A stretch of DNA of 64,000 nucleotides from an uncultured Roseicyclus sp. (GTDB lineage: Bacteria > Pseudomonadota > Alphaproteobacteria > Rhodobacterales > Rhodobacteraceae): assembly GCA_947500415.1 (NCBI GenBank), contig CANMRT010000004.1:1-64000 (forward strand), given 5' to 3'. A program made the position numbers and the translations under genes. This document shows, piece by piece, positions 1 to 8,892 of this stretch. Each line of letters begins with the position of its first letter. Position 1 is the first letter of the stretch. The notes under the pieces were generated by a model. The model saw only the letters and a list, made by a program, of their open reading frames with translations. It was not told the origin of the DNA and ran no database searches.

Positions 1-37
1 TGAACTCCTGCGTCTGCAGTCCCTCGAAAACGAGTAA
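1..37 (+). CDS. C-terminal end of a truncated gene, function unknown
   Basis: In frame 2 the first bases read ELLRLQSLENE followed by a TAA stop at 35-37. The leucine- and glutamate-rich end looks like the helical tail of a real protein. It would converge on the membrane-protein gene that ends at 128, leaving about 90 bp between them. Only eleven residues are visible, so neither family nor reading frame can be confirmed from this window. Confidence 0.3.
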   Translation, partial: ELLRLQSLENE

Positions 38-127
38 TACGAACACAAGAATGAGCCTATGCAAGGCTCTGGTCCGGGTGCCCTCCGCCAGAAATGGTGG
101 GGGGTATTCGACGTTTATGGGGGAGTG

Positions 128-1174
128 TTAGTCGAAGGTGCCTGTCACACGACCCAGCAACATGAAGGCACGTGCCGTGCGCGTATCTGACAGGTCCGCA
201 ATCTCGGCATCGCTGGCGTTCTTCTCGAATTCCATGAACGTTCGGTCGAAATGGCGCAGGAAGTGGTGCACCGCATCCCGGAACACCGGATCCTTGCGCA
301 TCCGCCCGGCAGCCAGCACCAGCGACGATCGATCATGGATGCCGCCAAGCGCCGCAATGGGCCGGCCCCGATCGCCCTTGGCAAAGCGCCGCCAAACCTC
401 GGGTCGCGATCGGTCGGGACGCAGATCGTCCATGTAGATCCCGTCTTGCGACAGGAGCGTCAGCACATCCTGAGACGCACGGATCAAACGTTCCGTCGCG
501 CGATCTTCAAGCGCCCGGCGAAGCGTACGGAAACCTTCCTTGTCATGTTCATTTTCGGGGAAATTCAACGCCTTGATGAAGTCAGCCACAGTGATGGGCT
601 CAACTTCGGCGGGCTGCACCAGACCCAATGGCGGCTGCGGTTGAGAGACATCTGCCTGTGCCTCAACCGGCGACACCGCAGCGCGTACCTCAGCCGGGTC
701 GCTGTTGCGCAGCGACGTGAACGTCGCCAGTTTCGTGTCCGCTGCCTGCTGCGCGGCTACCAGATCATCCAGCTTTTGCACCAGTTCCGGCTTCATCTCG
801 AAACTCTGGCGTTGCTGCTGTTCCACATAGGCCGCGCGCATCGCATCGATGGAGGCTTGCAGCCGCGCCGCTTCCTGACGCAGCGCGCGCGCCGTGCGCG
901 CCGCCATGGCAGCCACCCAGATCAAGGCGAGCGGCAGAACCACGGCCAAGACGGACAACAACAAACTCAACCCGCTTTGCGCCTCGTCCCCTTCCGCCCG
1001 TCCAAAACCCAAAAACACCACCGCTCCCAGCCACAAAAGCGACAGGCCAATGGCGACAATCTCAATCAGTGTGATCTTCGGGCCAGCCTCCGCACGTGCG
1101 TAGAGCCCCAGGTCCAACGCAGTGGGCGTGGCCTGAGGCGGGGGGATTGGTTTGCCTGTGTCGGAGGACGACAT
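128..1174 (-). CDS. conserved hypothetical membrane protein with coiled coil
   Basis: This 348-residue protein has a short Pro-rich cytoplasmic-looking N-terminus, two hydrophobic segments at about residues 36-57 and 70-92, then a long Arg/Gln/Glu-rich helical stretch (about 93-145) that should form a coiled coil. The C-terminal third is soluble and mixed, ending in FMLLGRVTGTFD. The start ATG at 1174 has GAGG six bases upstream. I recognise no catalytic motif. The arrangement of a membrane anchor plus cytoplasmic coiled coil suggests a scaffold or envelope role, but that is inference. It lies just downstream of greA in the same direction, 54 bp apart, so it may share its transcript. Confidence 0.75.
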   Translation of the reverse strand: MSSSDTGKPIPPPQATPTALDLGLYARAEAGPKITLIEIVAIGLSLLWLGAVVFLGFGRAEGDEAQSGLSLLLSVLAVVLPLALIWVAAMAARTARALRQEAARLQASIDAMRAAYVEQQQRQSFEMKPELVQKLDDLVAAQQAADTKLATFTSLRNSDPAEVRAAVSPVEAQADVSQPQPPLGLVQPAEVEPITVADFIKALNFPENEHDKEGFRTLRRALEDRATERLIRASQDVLTLLSQDGIYMDDLRPDRSRPEVWRRFAKGDRGRPIAALGGIHDRSSLVLAAGRMRKDPVFRDAVHHFLRHFDRTFMEFEKNASDAEIADLSDTRTARAFMLLGRVTGTFD

Positions 1175-1228
1175 GCGCGACCTCAGCCTTTGTTCTGGAC
1201 GTTCGTGTGATGCGCGGCCATGGCGCGA

Positions 1229-1699
1229 TCAGACATAGGAAATCTTCACGATTTCATAGTCCTTCGACCCACCCGGCGTGCGCACTTCGACGCTATCGCC
1301 CTCTTCCTTGCCAATCAAGGCGCGGGCCAGTGGGGATTTGATGTTAAGCAGTCCCTTTTCGATGTCGGCTTCTGCCTCACCCACAATCATGTAGGTCTTT
1401 TCCTCTTCGGTATCCTCGTCGACCAGATCGACGGTGGCCCCGAACTTGATCGGGCCAGACAGTGTCTTGGGATCAATGACCTGCGCAAGGCTGATCGTCC
1501 CCTCAAGCTCCTTGATGCGGCCCTCGATGAAGGACTGCTTTTCCTTGGCCGAATGGTACTCCGCGTTCTCCGACAAATCGCCATGCTCGCGCGCCTCGGC
1601 AATCGCCTTGATAATGGCGGGCCGCTCCATGCTTTTGAGCTGCTTCAATTCACCGTTCAGAGCTTCAAGGCCCTTCGGCGTCATCGGGATCTTATCCAT
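1229..1699 (-). CDS. greA: transcription elongation factor GreA
   Basis: GreA binds the secondary channel of RNA polymerase and stimulates cleavage of backtracked RNA. The 156-residue product has the family length and layout: an N-terminal antiparallel coiled coil (about 1-75) with [16 protein letters not shown], containing the acidic tip residues that act in cleavage, and a C-terminal FKBP-like domain ending in [15 protein letters not shown] chose the ATG at 1699 (MDKIPMT) because it gives the family length; a 33-residue upstream extension is open but is not GreA-like. The Shine-Dalgarno is weak. The leader carries a promoter-like element and an intrinsic-terminator-like hairpin, described separately. 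Confidence 0.97.
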   Translation of the reverse strand: MDKIPMTPKGLEALNGELKQLKSMERPAIIKAIAEAREHGDLSENAEYHSAKEKQSFIEGRIKELEGTISLAQVIDPKTLSGPIKFGATVDLVDEDTEEEKTYMIVGEAEADIEKGLLNIKSPLARALIGKEEGDSVEVRTPGGSKDYEIVKISYV

Positions 1700-1725
1700 G
1701 GGTCGAGACCTTGCGACATGGGTAA

Positions 1726-1762
1726 CAAATAAAAGCCCGGCCAAGGCGCATGCCAGCCGGGG
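1726..1762 (-). terminator. terminator-like hairpin in the greA leader
   Basis: Read on the minus strand, CCCGGC (1761-1756) pairs with GCCGGG (1741-1736) across a 14-nt loop and is followed by TTTTATTTG (1734-1726). This is the shape of an intrinsic terminator, and it lies only 27 bp before the greA start codon. It could end transcripts arriving from argH and the lipoprotein gene, attenuate greA, or both. Confidence 0.5.
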
Positions 1763-1769
1763 AAATGGA

Positions 1770-1798
1770 AAGTTAGGCGCGAACGGGCGCGGGATCAA
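1770..1798 (-). promoter_or_regulatory. candidate sigma-70 promoter of greA
   Basis: On the minus strand TTGATC (1798-1793) and TAACTT (1775-1770) are separated by exactly 17 bp. Transcription would start near 1763, so the terminator-like hairpin would sit at the very 5' end of the greA mRNA. Both hexamers differ from consensus, so this is a prediction. Confidence 0.45.
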
Positions 1799-1829
1799 CT
1801 GGGATTAAGCGTGGCCCCAAAAGGCCCGG

Positions 1830-1988
1830 CTAGAAGCTGCCGCCGACCCCGAAAGAGACGGTGCCACTGACGCTGATCCCCGTCGCGGGCGCTTCTGCCC
1901 GTGTGGGCCGCTCAGGTTCGCCATCTGCGCCGCAGGCGGTCAGTGCCAGAAGGGCAAATAGCCCCAGGCCGATCTTGAATGCACGCAT
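1830..1988 (-). CDS. small lipoprotein downstream of argH
   Basis: A 52-residue protein starts MRAFKIGLGLFALLALTAC. The lipobox LTAC puts the lipidated cysteine at residue 19, so this is a type II signal peptide; the second residue of the mature protein is glycine, not aspartate, so outer-membrane sorting is possible. The mature part is short, first charged (DGEPERPTRAE) and then Gly/Ser/Val-rich. It begins 33 bp after the argH stop on the same strand and is probably cotranscribed. Small lipoproteins at this site are common in Rhodobacterales; their function is unknown. The gene is short enough to be missed by length cut-offs. Confidence 0.8.
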   Translation of the reverse strand: MRAFKIGLGLFALLALTACGADGEPERPTRAEAPATGISVSGTVSFGVGGSF

Positions 1989-2021
1989 CTCTATGCTCCT
2001 TCGTATTGATAGAAGGCTACT

Positions 2022-3437
2022 CTAACCCAGCACTTTGCGCCAGCGCGCCACTTGCTCGCGCACCCGCACCGGCGCGGTGCCGCCATATGAAGTCCGCGAG
2101 GCCACAGAGTTGTGGACGCCAAGCACCTCAAAAACGGCCTCGGTGATATCGGCATGAACGCCCTGCATCTCTTCCAGCGACAGGTCGGGCAGGTCGCACC
2201 CTTTATCTTCGGCCAGTTTGACCAAAGCACCTGTCACGTGGTGTGCACCCCGAAACGGCATGTCCAGCGCGCGCACCAGCCAATCGGCCAAGTCCGTCGC
2301 GGTGGAAAACCCGCTGGCGGCAGCAGCCTCAAGCTCCGGCACGCGGGCGGCCATGTCGCCTGCCATCCCGGTCATAGCGGCCAGGGCCAGCATCAGGTTG
2401 TCGGCAGCATCAAAGACCTGTTCCTTATCTTCCTGCATGTCCTTGGAATAGGCCAGCGGCAGCCCCTTCATCACCGTCATCAGCGCCACATTGGCCCCGA
2501 AAATCCGCCCGATCTTGGCGCGGATCAACTCCGCCGCATCAGGGTTCTTCTTCTGCGGCATGATCGAGGAGCCGGTGGAAAACCGATCACTCAACGACAC
2601 AAAGCGGAACTGCGCCGAAGACCAGATCACCAGCTCTTCCGCCAACCGGCTCAGGTGCATGGCGCAGATGCTTGCGCTACTCAAAAACTCCAACGCAAAA
2701 TCCCGGTCACTCACAGCATCCAGACTATTCGCAGCAGGCCTATCAAACCCGAGCGCCTTCGCCGTCATCTCGCGATCAATCGGAAAGCTGGTCCCCGCCA
2801 GGGCAGCCGCTCCCAATGGCGACTCGTTCATCCTCACCCGCGCATCCCGGAACCGGCTCGCATCCCGACCAAACATCTCGACATAAGCCATCATGTGATG
2901 GCCCCAGGTCACGGGCTGCGCGGTCTGCAGATGCGTAAAACCGGGCATCACCCAATCAGCCCCGGCCTCGGCCTGCCCCAACAACGCGCGCTGCAGAGCC
3001 TCAAGCCCAGCGATCGCGGCATCCATCTGGTCGCGCACCCACAGTTTGAAGTCTGTCGCCACCTGATCGTTACGCGACCGTCCCGTATGCAACCGCCCCG
3101 CCGATTCCCCCACAACCTCCTTCAAACGTGCTTCGACATTCATGTGAATGTCCTCTAGCGCCGTCGAAAAAGCGAAAGTCCCACCCTCGATCTCTGACAA
3201 GACCGTGAGCAGGCCTTCCCGGATCGCCTCCGCATCGTTATCCCTAACGATGCCTGTCGCGGCGAGCATAGCTGCATGGGCGCGGGAGCCTTCGATATCC
3301 TGCCTTGCCATCCGCTGGTCGAAACTGATCGAGGCGTTGATCGCCTCCATGATCGCATCCGGTCCAGCGGCAAAGCGTCCGCCCCACATCGCATTGGCGG
3401 CGCTGGTCTGGTCGTCGGAAGAACCCGTCTTGGTCAT
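2022..3437 (-). CDS. argH: argininosuccinate lyase
   Basis: ArgH splits argininosuccinate into arginine and fumarate, the last step of arginine synthesis, in the cytoplasm. The 471-residue length is normal for the fumarase/aspartase superfamily. The family signature [12 protein letters not shown] carries the catalytic loop serine region, and HTGRSRNDQ and FTHLQTAQP are the other conserved blocks. The N-terminus [22 protein letters not shown] is slightly longer than average before the conserved MWGGRF. Its start codon is 32 bp from the divergent tlpA-like gene, so the two promoters must overlap each other or the coding regions. A small lipoprotein gene follows. Confidence 0.97.
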   Translation of the reverse strand: MTKTGSSDDQTSAANAMWGGRFAAGPDAIMEAINASISFDQRMARQDIEGSRAHAAMLAATGIVRDNDAEAIREGLLTVLSEIEGGTFAFSTALEDIHMNVEARLKEVVGESAGRLHTGRSRNDQVATDFKLWVRDQMDAAIAGLEALQRALLGQAEAGADWVMPGFTHLQTAQPVTWGHHMMAYVEMFGRDASRFRDARVRMNESPLGAAALAGTSFPIDREMTAKALGFDRPAANSLDAVSDRDFALEFLSSASICAMHLSRLAEELVIWSSAQFRFVSLSDRFSTGSSIMPQKKNPDAAELIRAKIGRIFGANVALMTVMKGLPLAYSKDMQEDKEQVFDAADNLMLALAAMTGMAGDMAARVPELEAAAASGFSTATDLADWLVRALDMPFRGAHHVTGALVKLAEDKGCDLPDLSLEEMQGVHADITEAVFEVLGVHNSVASRTSYGGTAPVRVREQVARWRKVLG

Positions 3438-3469
3438 GTGCTTCTGCCTTGTCGAAAAGGGAACCGCGA

Positions 3470-4027
3470 ATGGTCCGCAAAATCCTGATCACCGCCGCTT
3501 ACCTCGCCCTTGGCCTCGGTGCAAATGTCGCCGTAGCACAAGACCTCGATGGCCTGCTGACTGGCGACATGCGCGGGCTGGTGCTCCATGACACACCGGT
3601 AGAGGTCACAACCTCGCCCTTCCTGGTGGACGAAAGCACCGAAGGCACCCTCGCCGATTACGCGGGCCAGTATGTCCTGCTGAACTTCTGGGCCACGTGG
3701 TGCGCACCCTGCCGTGAGGAAATGCCATCCTTGCAATCGCTTCAGGAACAATTGGGCGGCGATGCCTTCCAGGTCGTCACGCTTGCCACCGGCCGCAACC
3801 CGCCCCAGGCCATTCAACGTTTCTTCGACGAGATCGGCGTTACCTCACTTCCGCAGCACCGCGACATCAACCAGCAAATCGCGCGTGAGATGGGGATCTT
3901 CGGCCTTCCCATCACCGTTATCCTCGACCCCACTGGCCAGGAAATCGCCCGCCTGCGCGGCGACGCCCATTGGGATAGTCCCGAAGCGATTGCCGTCATC
4001 GAAGCGCTGATCGCGTCCAACAGCTAA
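3470..4027 (+). CDS. TlpA/ResA-like periplasmic thiol-disulfide protein
   Basis: The 185-residue product begins [23 protein letters not shown], a Sec signal peptide with a likely cleavage after AVA, so it should be periplasmic. A thioredoxin fold follows with the active-site motif WCAPC in [17 protein letters not shown] and the cis-proline loop FGLPITVI. Members of the family reduce disulfides, typically on apocytochrome c or in cytochrome oxidase assembly. I prefer ATG 3470, which has AAAGG about ten bases upstream, over the TTG at 3449. It is divergent from argH, a pairing seen in other alphaproteobacteria. The exact substrate cannot be read from sequence. Confidence 0.88.
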   Translation: MVRKILITAAYLALGLGANVAVAQDLDGLLTGDMRGLVLHDTPVEVTTSPFLVDESTEGTLADYAGQYVLLNFWATWCAPCREEMPSLQSLQEQLGGDAFQVVTLATGRNPPQAIQRFFDEIGVTSLPQHRDINQQIAREMGIFGLPITVILDPTGQEIARLRGDAHWDSPEAIAVIEALIASNS

Positions 4028-4061
4028 CCCTCAACCGCTCCTCGGCCCTCCGGCCCTCCGC

Positions 4062-4108
4062 GCAGCCCCCATCTTCATTGTTTCAAAAAACTCCCGGGGG
4101 ACGGAGGG
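4062..4108 (-). repeat. copy A of a GC-rich intergenic element
   Basis: On the minus strand this stretch reads CCCGGGAG, a T-run, GAAACAATGAAGA and then GGGGGC. The order (CCGG-GAG, T-rich, CAAnATGAAG, GGGG) matches a second copy at 55361-55390. CCCTCCG at 4054-4060 and CGGAGGG at 4102-4108 could form an outer stem. It lies between two convergent genes and may act as a two-way terminator or a REP-like repeat. Confidence 0.4.
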
Positions 4109-4173
4109 CAGCGCGCCAAAACACGGGACGGCGGGAGGGGCGATGTGCTTCTGCACAAGCGTCTCCCCGTCCC

Positions 4174-4758
4174 CTAACGGGCCAGCCGCGCCACCTCGCC
4201 ATGGCGGAAACACCCGACCAAATGGTCATTAACGACGCCGGTCGCCTCCAACCAGGCATAAACAATCGTAGGCCCGCAAAACCGAAACCCGGCCTTCTTC
4301 ATATCCTTCGACATCCGCTCAGAAAGCGGCGTCTTCGGCGGCACCTCGTCCAGTGTCCGGAAGGTGTTCTGCAACGGCTTGCCGTCGAAATAGTCCCAGA
4401 CAAAGACATCGAACCCACCCCGCGCCTCCATCTCCTGCCACGCCTTCGCGTTGCCGATGGCTGCCTCGATCTTGCCCCGGTGCCGCACGATGCCCGCATC
4501 CCCCAACAGGCGCTCCACATCTCTCTCGCCCCAGGTCGCGATCACATTCGGATCAAACCCGTCAAAGGCCGCCCGGAAAGCGTCGCGTTTCCGCAGGATC
4601 GTGATCCACGCCAACCCCGCCTGAAACCCATCCAGGATCAGCTTCTCCCAAAGCGCCCGGCTGTCATATTCCGGCACCCCCCATTCAGTGTCGTGGTACG
4701 CGACATAATCGGGGGCGTCGCCGCACCAACCACAGCGGCCTTCTTCCTTGTCTAGCAT
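4174..4758 (-). CDS. tag: DNA-3-methyladenine glycosylase I
   Basis: Tag removes N3-methyladenine from alkylated DNA to start base excision repair. The 194-residue protein has the family's zinc ligands: a Cys in RCGWCG near the N-terminus, His22 in YHDTEWG, and the C-terminal His and Cys of NDHLVGCFRH. Glu38 (ALWEKLILDG) matches the conserved acid in the 3-methyladenine pocket. Length and motif order are normal. It converges with the tlpA-like gene and is divergent from the EAL-domain gene, about 100 bp away. No sign of Ada-type regulation was seen. Confidence 0.95.
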   Translation of the reverse strand: MLDKEEGRCGWCGDAPDYVAYHDTEWGVPEYDSRALWEKLILDGFQAGLAWITILRKRDAFRAAFDGFDPNVIATWGERDVERLLGDAGIVRHRGKIEAAIGNAKAWQEMEARGGFDVFVWDYFDGKPLQNTFRTLDEVPPKTPLSERMSKDMKKAGFRFCGPTIVYAWLEATGVVNDHLVGCFRHGEVARLAR

Positions 4759-4862
4759 TGTCCCAGAGTCCCCCGCATTTTCCGCAAATCCCGAATTTCA
4801 TTCTTCCTTAAGGCCTCCCACGTCAAATCGCCAAAACGATCGTGAGAGTCTTTCGGAGTGGG

Positions 4863-5696
4863 ATGATGCCCGACACGCACCTCGACCCAGTTGAACCCGG
4901 AATGCAGAGCCCGCTTGACGCGGCCGTCTCCCAGCGGGATCGCGGCACGCTGGCCATGGTGCAACAAGCTCTGGCCCGCGGCGACGCCAGGCTCGCGTTC
5001 CAGCCAATCATGCGCGCCGACGGGCAAGGCATCGCATTCTTCGAAGGGCTCATTCGCGTGCTGGACGAAACCGGTCGCATCATTCCGGCCCGCGATTTCA
5101 TGGGAGCCGTTGAGGATAGCGATATCGGCCGTCAGATCGATTGTGCCGCCCTCAAGATCGGGTTGGAAACACTCAAGGCGCATCCAACACTGCGCCTTTC
5201 AATCAACATGTCGGCCCGCTCTGTTGGCTACCCCCGCTGGATGCAGATCCTGCGCGCCTACCTGCGTGATCATCCAACGATCGTGGAACGGCTGATCCTC
5301 GAAATCACCGAAAGCTCGGTGATGATCATGCCGGAAATCATCGCCATCTTCATGGAAGATCTTCAAGACAAAGGCATTACCTTCGCGCTCGACGACTTTG
5401 GCGCGGGCTATACGGCCTTCCGCTACTTCAAGACCTTCTACTTCGACATCCTCAAGATCGACGGGCAGTTCTCACGCGACGTGGCCCAGGACCCGGACAA
5501 TCAGGTCCTGACCGAGGCGTTGATTTCGCTCGCCCGCCATTTCGATATGCTTGTGGTCTCGGAAGCGGTCGAAACCGCCGAAGATGCCCGCTGGCTGACT
5601 CAGGCAGGCGTCGATTGCCTCCAAGGCTACTACTACGGCGCGCCCTCCATGAAACTGCCTGAGCTTGTTGCCCCCGTGATGGCAAAGTCCGCCTGA
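4863..5696 (+). CDS. stand-alone EAL-domain protein, probable c-di-GMP phosphodiesterase
   Basis: EAL proteins hydrolyse cyclic di-GMP to pGpG. This 277-residue protein is essentially only an EAL domain: EGL (Glu61) takes the place of EAL, followed by SINMSA (metal Asn), LEITES (Glu), ALDDFGAG (DDFG loop), ILKIDG (Lys) and VVSEAVET (Glu), then LQGYYYG. The residues normally required for metal binding and catalysis are all there, so activity is likely. There is no signal peptide, membrane segment or GGDEF partner; it should be cytoplasmic. The start is ATG 4863 or 4866, with GGAG just upstream; GTG 4842 is less likely. Confidence 0.88.
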   Translation: MMPDTHLDPVEPGMQSPLDAAVSQRDRGTLAMVQQALARGDARLAFQPIMRADGQGIAFFEGLIRVLDETGRIIPARDFMGAVEDSDIGRQIDCAALKIGLETLKAHPTLRLSINMSARSVGYPRWMQILRAYLRDHPTIVERLILEITESSVMIMPEIIAIFMEDLQDKGITFALDDFGAGYTAFRYFKTFYFDILKIDGQFSRDVAQDPDNQVLTEALISLARHFDMLVVSEAVETAEDARWLTQAGVDCLQGYYYGAPSMKLPELVAPVMAKSA

Positions 5697-5932
5697 ACCC
5701 GATCAAACCGCACGCTCCAAGTGACCAGGTCGAATGTCGCATCGCGCTCAGCACCGGCTTATCGACCAGCCCCAAGCTTTGCATCCGGCGCATATCCGCC
5801 CTTATATCCTTGCCTGAGACACCGTGTCCGGTGCCCCGCACCGCATCCACCCCTTATGACGCGGCGCAGCAAAGCTACTTGGGCCGGACCCTCACGCATC
5901 ATCCCCGGCTCGGACAGGAAAGGACTTCTTCC

Positions 5933-7108
5933 ATGACCAACGTCGTCATCGCCTCCGCTGCCCGCACACCTGTCGGCAGCTTCCTCGGCTCCTTCGCCAA
6001 CACCCCCGCCCATGACCTGGGCAAGACCGTCATCGAAGCGGTTGTCGAGCGAGCAGGCATCGACAAGGCCGAGGTCTCCGAGACCATTCTTGGACAAGTT
6101 CTGACCGCCGCTCAGGGCCAGAACCCCGCCCGTCAGGCGCACATCAATGCAGGTCTCCCGCAGGAAGCTGCCGCTTGGGGCATCAACCAGGTCTGTGGTT
6201 CCGGCCTACGCGCTGTCGCTCTTGGTGCCCAGCATATCCAGCTTGGAGATGCGGCGATCGTTGTCGCCGGTGGCCAGGAAAATATGTCCATGTCCCCCCA
6301 CGCCGCCATGCTGCGCCAGGGTCAGAAGATGGGCGACATGAAGTACATCGACACGATGATCCGCGATGGCCTGTGGGATGCTTTCAACGGCTACCACATG
6401 GGTCAAACCGCGGAGAACGTTGCTGAGAAATGGCAGATTTCCCGCGAAATGCAGGACGAATTCGCCGTCGCCTCGCAAAACAAGGCCGAAGCCGCTCAGA
6501 AAGCCGGCAAATTCGCCGATGAAATCACCGCCGTCACCGTACCGAACCGCAAAGGCGACATCGTGGTCGAGAACGATGAATACATCCGTCACGGTGCCAC
6601 GATGGAAGCGATGCAGAAACTGCGCCCCGCCTTCACCAAGGACGGCTCTGTGACCGCCGCCAACGCCTCTGGCCTGAACGACGGCGCCGCAGCCACGCTG
6701 CTGATGTCCGCCGACGACGCCGAAAAGCGTGGTATCCAGCCGCTCGCCCGCATCGCCTCCTACGCGACCGCAGGTCTCGACCCGTCGATCATGGGCGTGG
6801 GCCCGATCTACGCCTCGCGCAAAGCGTTGGAGAAAGCCGGTTGGACGGTCGACGACCTCGACCTCGTGGAAGCCAATGAGGCTTTCGCCGCCCAAGCCTG
6901 CGCCGTGAACAAGGACATGGGCTGGGATCCGTCCATCGTGAACGTGAACGGCGGTGCCATCGCCATCGGCCACCCGATCGGCGCCTCCGGCTGCCGCGTT
7001 CTGAACACGCTGCTGTTCGAAATGCAGCGCCGCGACGCCAAGAAAGGCCTCGCCACGCTCTGCATCGGCGGCGGCATGGGCGTTGCCCTCTGCGTCGAGC
7101 GCGACTGA
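5933..7108 (+). CDS. phaA: acetyl-CoA acetyltransferase (beta-ketothiolase)
   Basis: PhaA condenses two acetyl-CoA into acetoacetyl-CoA, the first step of polyhydroxybutyrate synthesis and of the ethylmalonyl-CoA pathway. The 391-residue protein has the nucleophile Cys88 in [12 protein letters not shown], the base motif GHPIGASG and the second Cys in CIGGGMG. I set the start at ATG 5933 ([12 protein letters not shown]), preceded by AGGAAAGGA, because it gives the standard family length; the open frame extends 41 residues upstream without thiolase similarity. phaB follows 93 bp downstream with a perfect hairpin between them. About 230 bp before the start hold no visible gene. Confidence 0.96.
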   Translation: MTNVVIASAARTPVGSFLGSFANTPAHDLGKTVIEAVVERAGIDKAEVSETILGQVLTAAQGQNPARQAHINAGLPQEAAAWGINQVCGSGLRAVALGAQHIQLGDAAIVVAGGQENMSMSPHAAMLRQGQKMGDMKYIDTMIRDGLWDAFNGYHMGQTAENVAEKWQISREMQDEFAVASQNKAEAAQKAGKFADEITAVTVPNRKGDIVVENDEYIRHGATMEAMQKLRPAFTKDGSVTAANASGLNDGAAATLLMSADDAEKRGIQPLARIASYATAGLDPSIMGVGPIYASRKALEKAGWTVDDLDLVEANEAFAAQACAVNKDMGWDPSIVNVNGGAIAIGHPIGASGCRVLNTLLFEMQRRDAKKGLATLCIGGGMGVALCVERD

Positions 7109-7122
7109 TCCAACCAATACAC

Positions 7123-7153
7123 AACGGCTGCGCAAGATAATTGCGCAGCCGTT
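7123..7153 (+). terminator. perfect 13-bp hairpin between phaA and phaB
   Basis: AACGGCTGCGCAA and TTGCGCAGCCGTT are exact reverse complements around the loop GATAA. The following TCTATTTCG is only moderately T-rich. It may terminate part of the phaA transcripts or protect the 3' end of a processed phaA mRNA, letting phaA and phaB be expressed at different levels. Confidence 0.65.
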
Positions 7154-7201
7154 TCTATTTCGCTAACAAGATTTCAAACGCATCCAGAAGGAGAGACAGA
7201 C

Positions 7202-7924
7202 ATGGGACGAGTCGCACTGGTTACCGGCGGAAGCCGCGGCATTGGCGAAGCCATCTCGAAAGCCCTGCAGGCCGACGGCTACACCGTCGCCGCCACTTAC
7301 GCAGGCAACGATGAGGCCGCTGCAAAATTCACGGCAGAGACAGGCATCAAAACCTACAAATGGAACGTGGCGGACTACGACAGCTCCAAAGCGGGTATCG
7401 AACAGGTCGAAGCCGACCTCGGCCCCATCGAAGTGGTCGTCGCCAACGCGGGCATCACCCGCGATGCGCCGTTCCACAAGATGACGCCCGAACAATGGCA
7501 TCAGGTCATCGACACCAACCTGACCGGCGTCTTCAACACCGTGCACCCGATCTGGCCCGGTATGCGCGAACGCAAGTTCGGCCGCGTTATCGTGATCTCC
7601 TCGATCAACGGTCAGAAGGGCCAGTTCGCCCAGGCCAACTACGCCGCCACGAAGGCCGGCGACCTCGGCATCGTCAAATCCCTGGCCCAGGAAGGCGCCC
7701 GCGCCGGCATCACGGCTAACGCCATCTGCCCCGGCTACATCGCGACCGAGATGGTTATGGCCGTGCCTGAGAAGGTGCGCGAATCGATCATCGGCCAGAT
7801 CCCCGCAGGCCGCTTGGGTGAGCCCGAAGAAATCGCGCGCTGCGTGTGCTTCCTCGCCTCCGACGACAGCGGTTTCATCAACGGATCGACGATCTCCGCC
7901 AACGGTGCACAGTTCTTCGTCTGA
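7202..7924 (+). CDS. phaB: acetoacetyl-CoA reductase
   Basis: PhaB reduces acetoacetyl-CoA to (R)-3-hydroxybutyryl-CoA with NADPH. The 240-residue short-chain dehydrogenase has the cofactor motif TGGSRGIG at the N-terminus, NAG (VVANAGITRD), the catalytic Ser in VISSINGQKGQFAQ, and YAATKAG with Tyr and Lys. The C-terminus ANGAQFFV is typical. A strong Shine-Dalgarno AAGGAGAG lies before the ATG. It follows phaA, and an intrinsic terminator stands right behind it, so phaAB ends here. No phaC synthase is in the window. Confidence 0.95.
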   Translation: MGRVALVTGGSRGIGEAISKALQADGYTVAATYAGNDEAAAKFTAETGIKTYKWNVADYDSSKAGIEQVEADLGPIEVVVANAGITRDAPFHKMTPEQWHQVIDTNLTGVFNTVHPIWPGMRERKFGRVIVISSINGQKGQFAQANYAATKAGDLGIVKSLAQEGARAGITANAICPGYIATEMVMAVPEKVRESIIGQIPAGRLGEPEEIARCVCFLASDDSGFINGSTISANGAQFFV

Positions 7925-7942
7925 GTCGAATGCAATCAATCA

Positions 7943-7973
7943 GGGGCCCTCGTCACTGACGGGGGCCTTTTTT
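7943..7973 (+). terminator. intrinsic terminator after phaB
   Basis: GGCCCTCGTC (7945-7954) pairs with GACGGGGGCC (7958-7967), including one G-T wobble, around a 3-nt loop, and is followed by six T residues (7968-7973). It stands 20 bp behind the phaB stop codon. Confidence 0.85.
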
Positions 7974-8016
7974 GTGGCTCTTTCCTTCACCAAACCCTGC
8001 CGCTAAACGCAGCGAC

Positions 8017-8892
8017 ATGACCCGCCGCACCGCGACCTCCATCGGTTTCATCGCCGTCCTGCTCTGGGCCCTTCTGGCGCTGTTCACCATCGGCACCGCC
8101 CCTATCCCGCCGTTCCAACTCAATGCGATGACCTTCGCCATCGGCGGCACCATCGGCCTAATCTGGGTCGCGTCAACGAACGGCTGGTCCCGCCTGCGCG
8201 TGGTGCCACTGCACGTCTACCTGATCGGAACGCTCGGCCTCTTCGGCTACCACGCGCTCTACTTTTCTGCGCTGCGCCTCGCACCAGTGGCCGAGGCCAG
8301 CCTCATCGCCTACCTCTGGCCCCTCTTCATTGTGCTCTTCTCAAGCCTGCTCCCGGGCGAACGCATAAACGCGCTCCACATCCTCGGTGCCCTCATCGCC
8401 TTCCTCGGTGCGGCGCTGCTGGTCGCCCCCCGAGACGGCGCATTCACCGGCGGTCTGGGCCTCATCCTTGCGGGCCTCTGCGCGCTCACTTGGTCCAGCT
8501 ACTCAGTCCTGTCCCGCAGCTTCGGCAAGGTGCCCACCGACAGCGTCGCGGTCTTCTGCATCCTGACGGCCCTACTGTCCGTGCCGATGCATCTGGCCTT
8601 CGAACAAACCCAATGGCCCGCTCAGCCGCTCGGCTGGATCGCCGTGCTGCTGCTCGGGACGGGCCCCGTTGGCCTCGCGTTCTACGTCTGGGATGTGGGG
8701 GTCAAGGCAGGGGACATTCAGCTGCTTGGCGTCGCAAGTTACGCCGCACCGCTGTTGTCGACCCTGATCCTCGTCTTGGTTGGGGTGGCTGAAGCCTCCC
8801 TCACCCTTCTTCTTGCCGCTGCCTTCATCGCAGGCGGCGCTGGCCTTGCGGCCTTTGGGTCAGCCCGCGCTCAGCGCAGCGCACCCAGATAG
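8017..8892 (+). CDS. DMT-superfamily (EamA) exporter, YddG-like
   Basis: The 291-residue product is almost entirely hydrophobic with about ten membrane helices in two EamA repeats. The opening MTRRTATSIGFIAVLLWALL resembles the aromatic amino-acid exporter YddG of enteric bacteria, so export of amino acids or related metabolites is a fair guess, not a proof. ATG 8017 is preferred; the frame is open from 7972, inside the phaB terminator. Its last 22 bp overlap the end of a tiny gene on the other strand. Confidence 0.85.
   Translation: MTRRTATSIGFIAVLLWALLALFTIGTAPIPPFQLNAMTFAIGGTIGLIWVASTNGWSRLRVVPLHVYLIGTLGLFGYHALYFSALRLAPVAEASLIAYLWPLFIVLFSSLLPGERINALHILGALIAFLGAALLVAPRDGAFTGGLGLILAGLCALTWSSYSVLSRSFGKVPTDSVAVFCILTALLSVPMHLAFEQTQWPAQPLGWIAVLLLGTGPVGLAFYVWDVGVKAGDIQLLGVASYAAPLLSTLILVLVGVAEASLTLLLAAAFIAGGAGLAAFGSARAQRSAPR

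Noticed and set aside
251-1210. 319-codon plus-strand open frame
   Set aside because: It is antisense to the membrane-protein gene, Arg/Gln/His-rich with no motif; a shadow of high-GC codon bias.
2112-3158. 348-codon plus-strand open frame
   Set aside because: Fully antisense to argH; composition is that of a reversed GC-rich gene.
3449-3469. TTG start for the TlpA-like protein
   Set aside because: It would add seven residues before the signal peptide and has no ribosome site; ATG 3470 has AAAGG at good distance.
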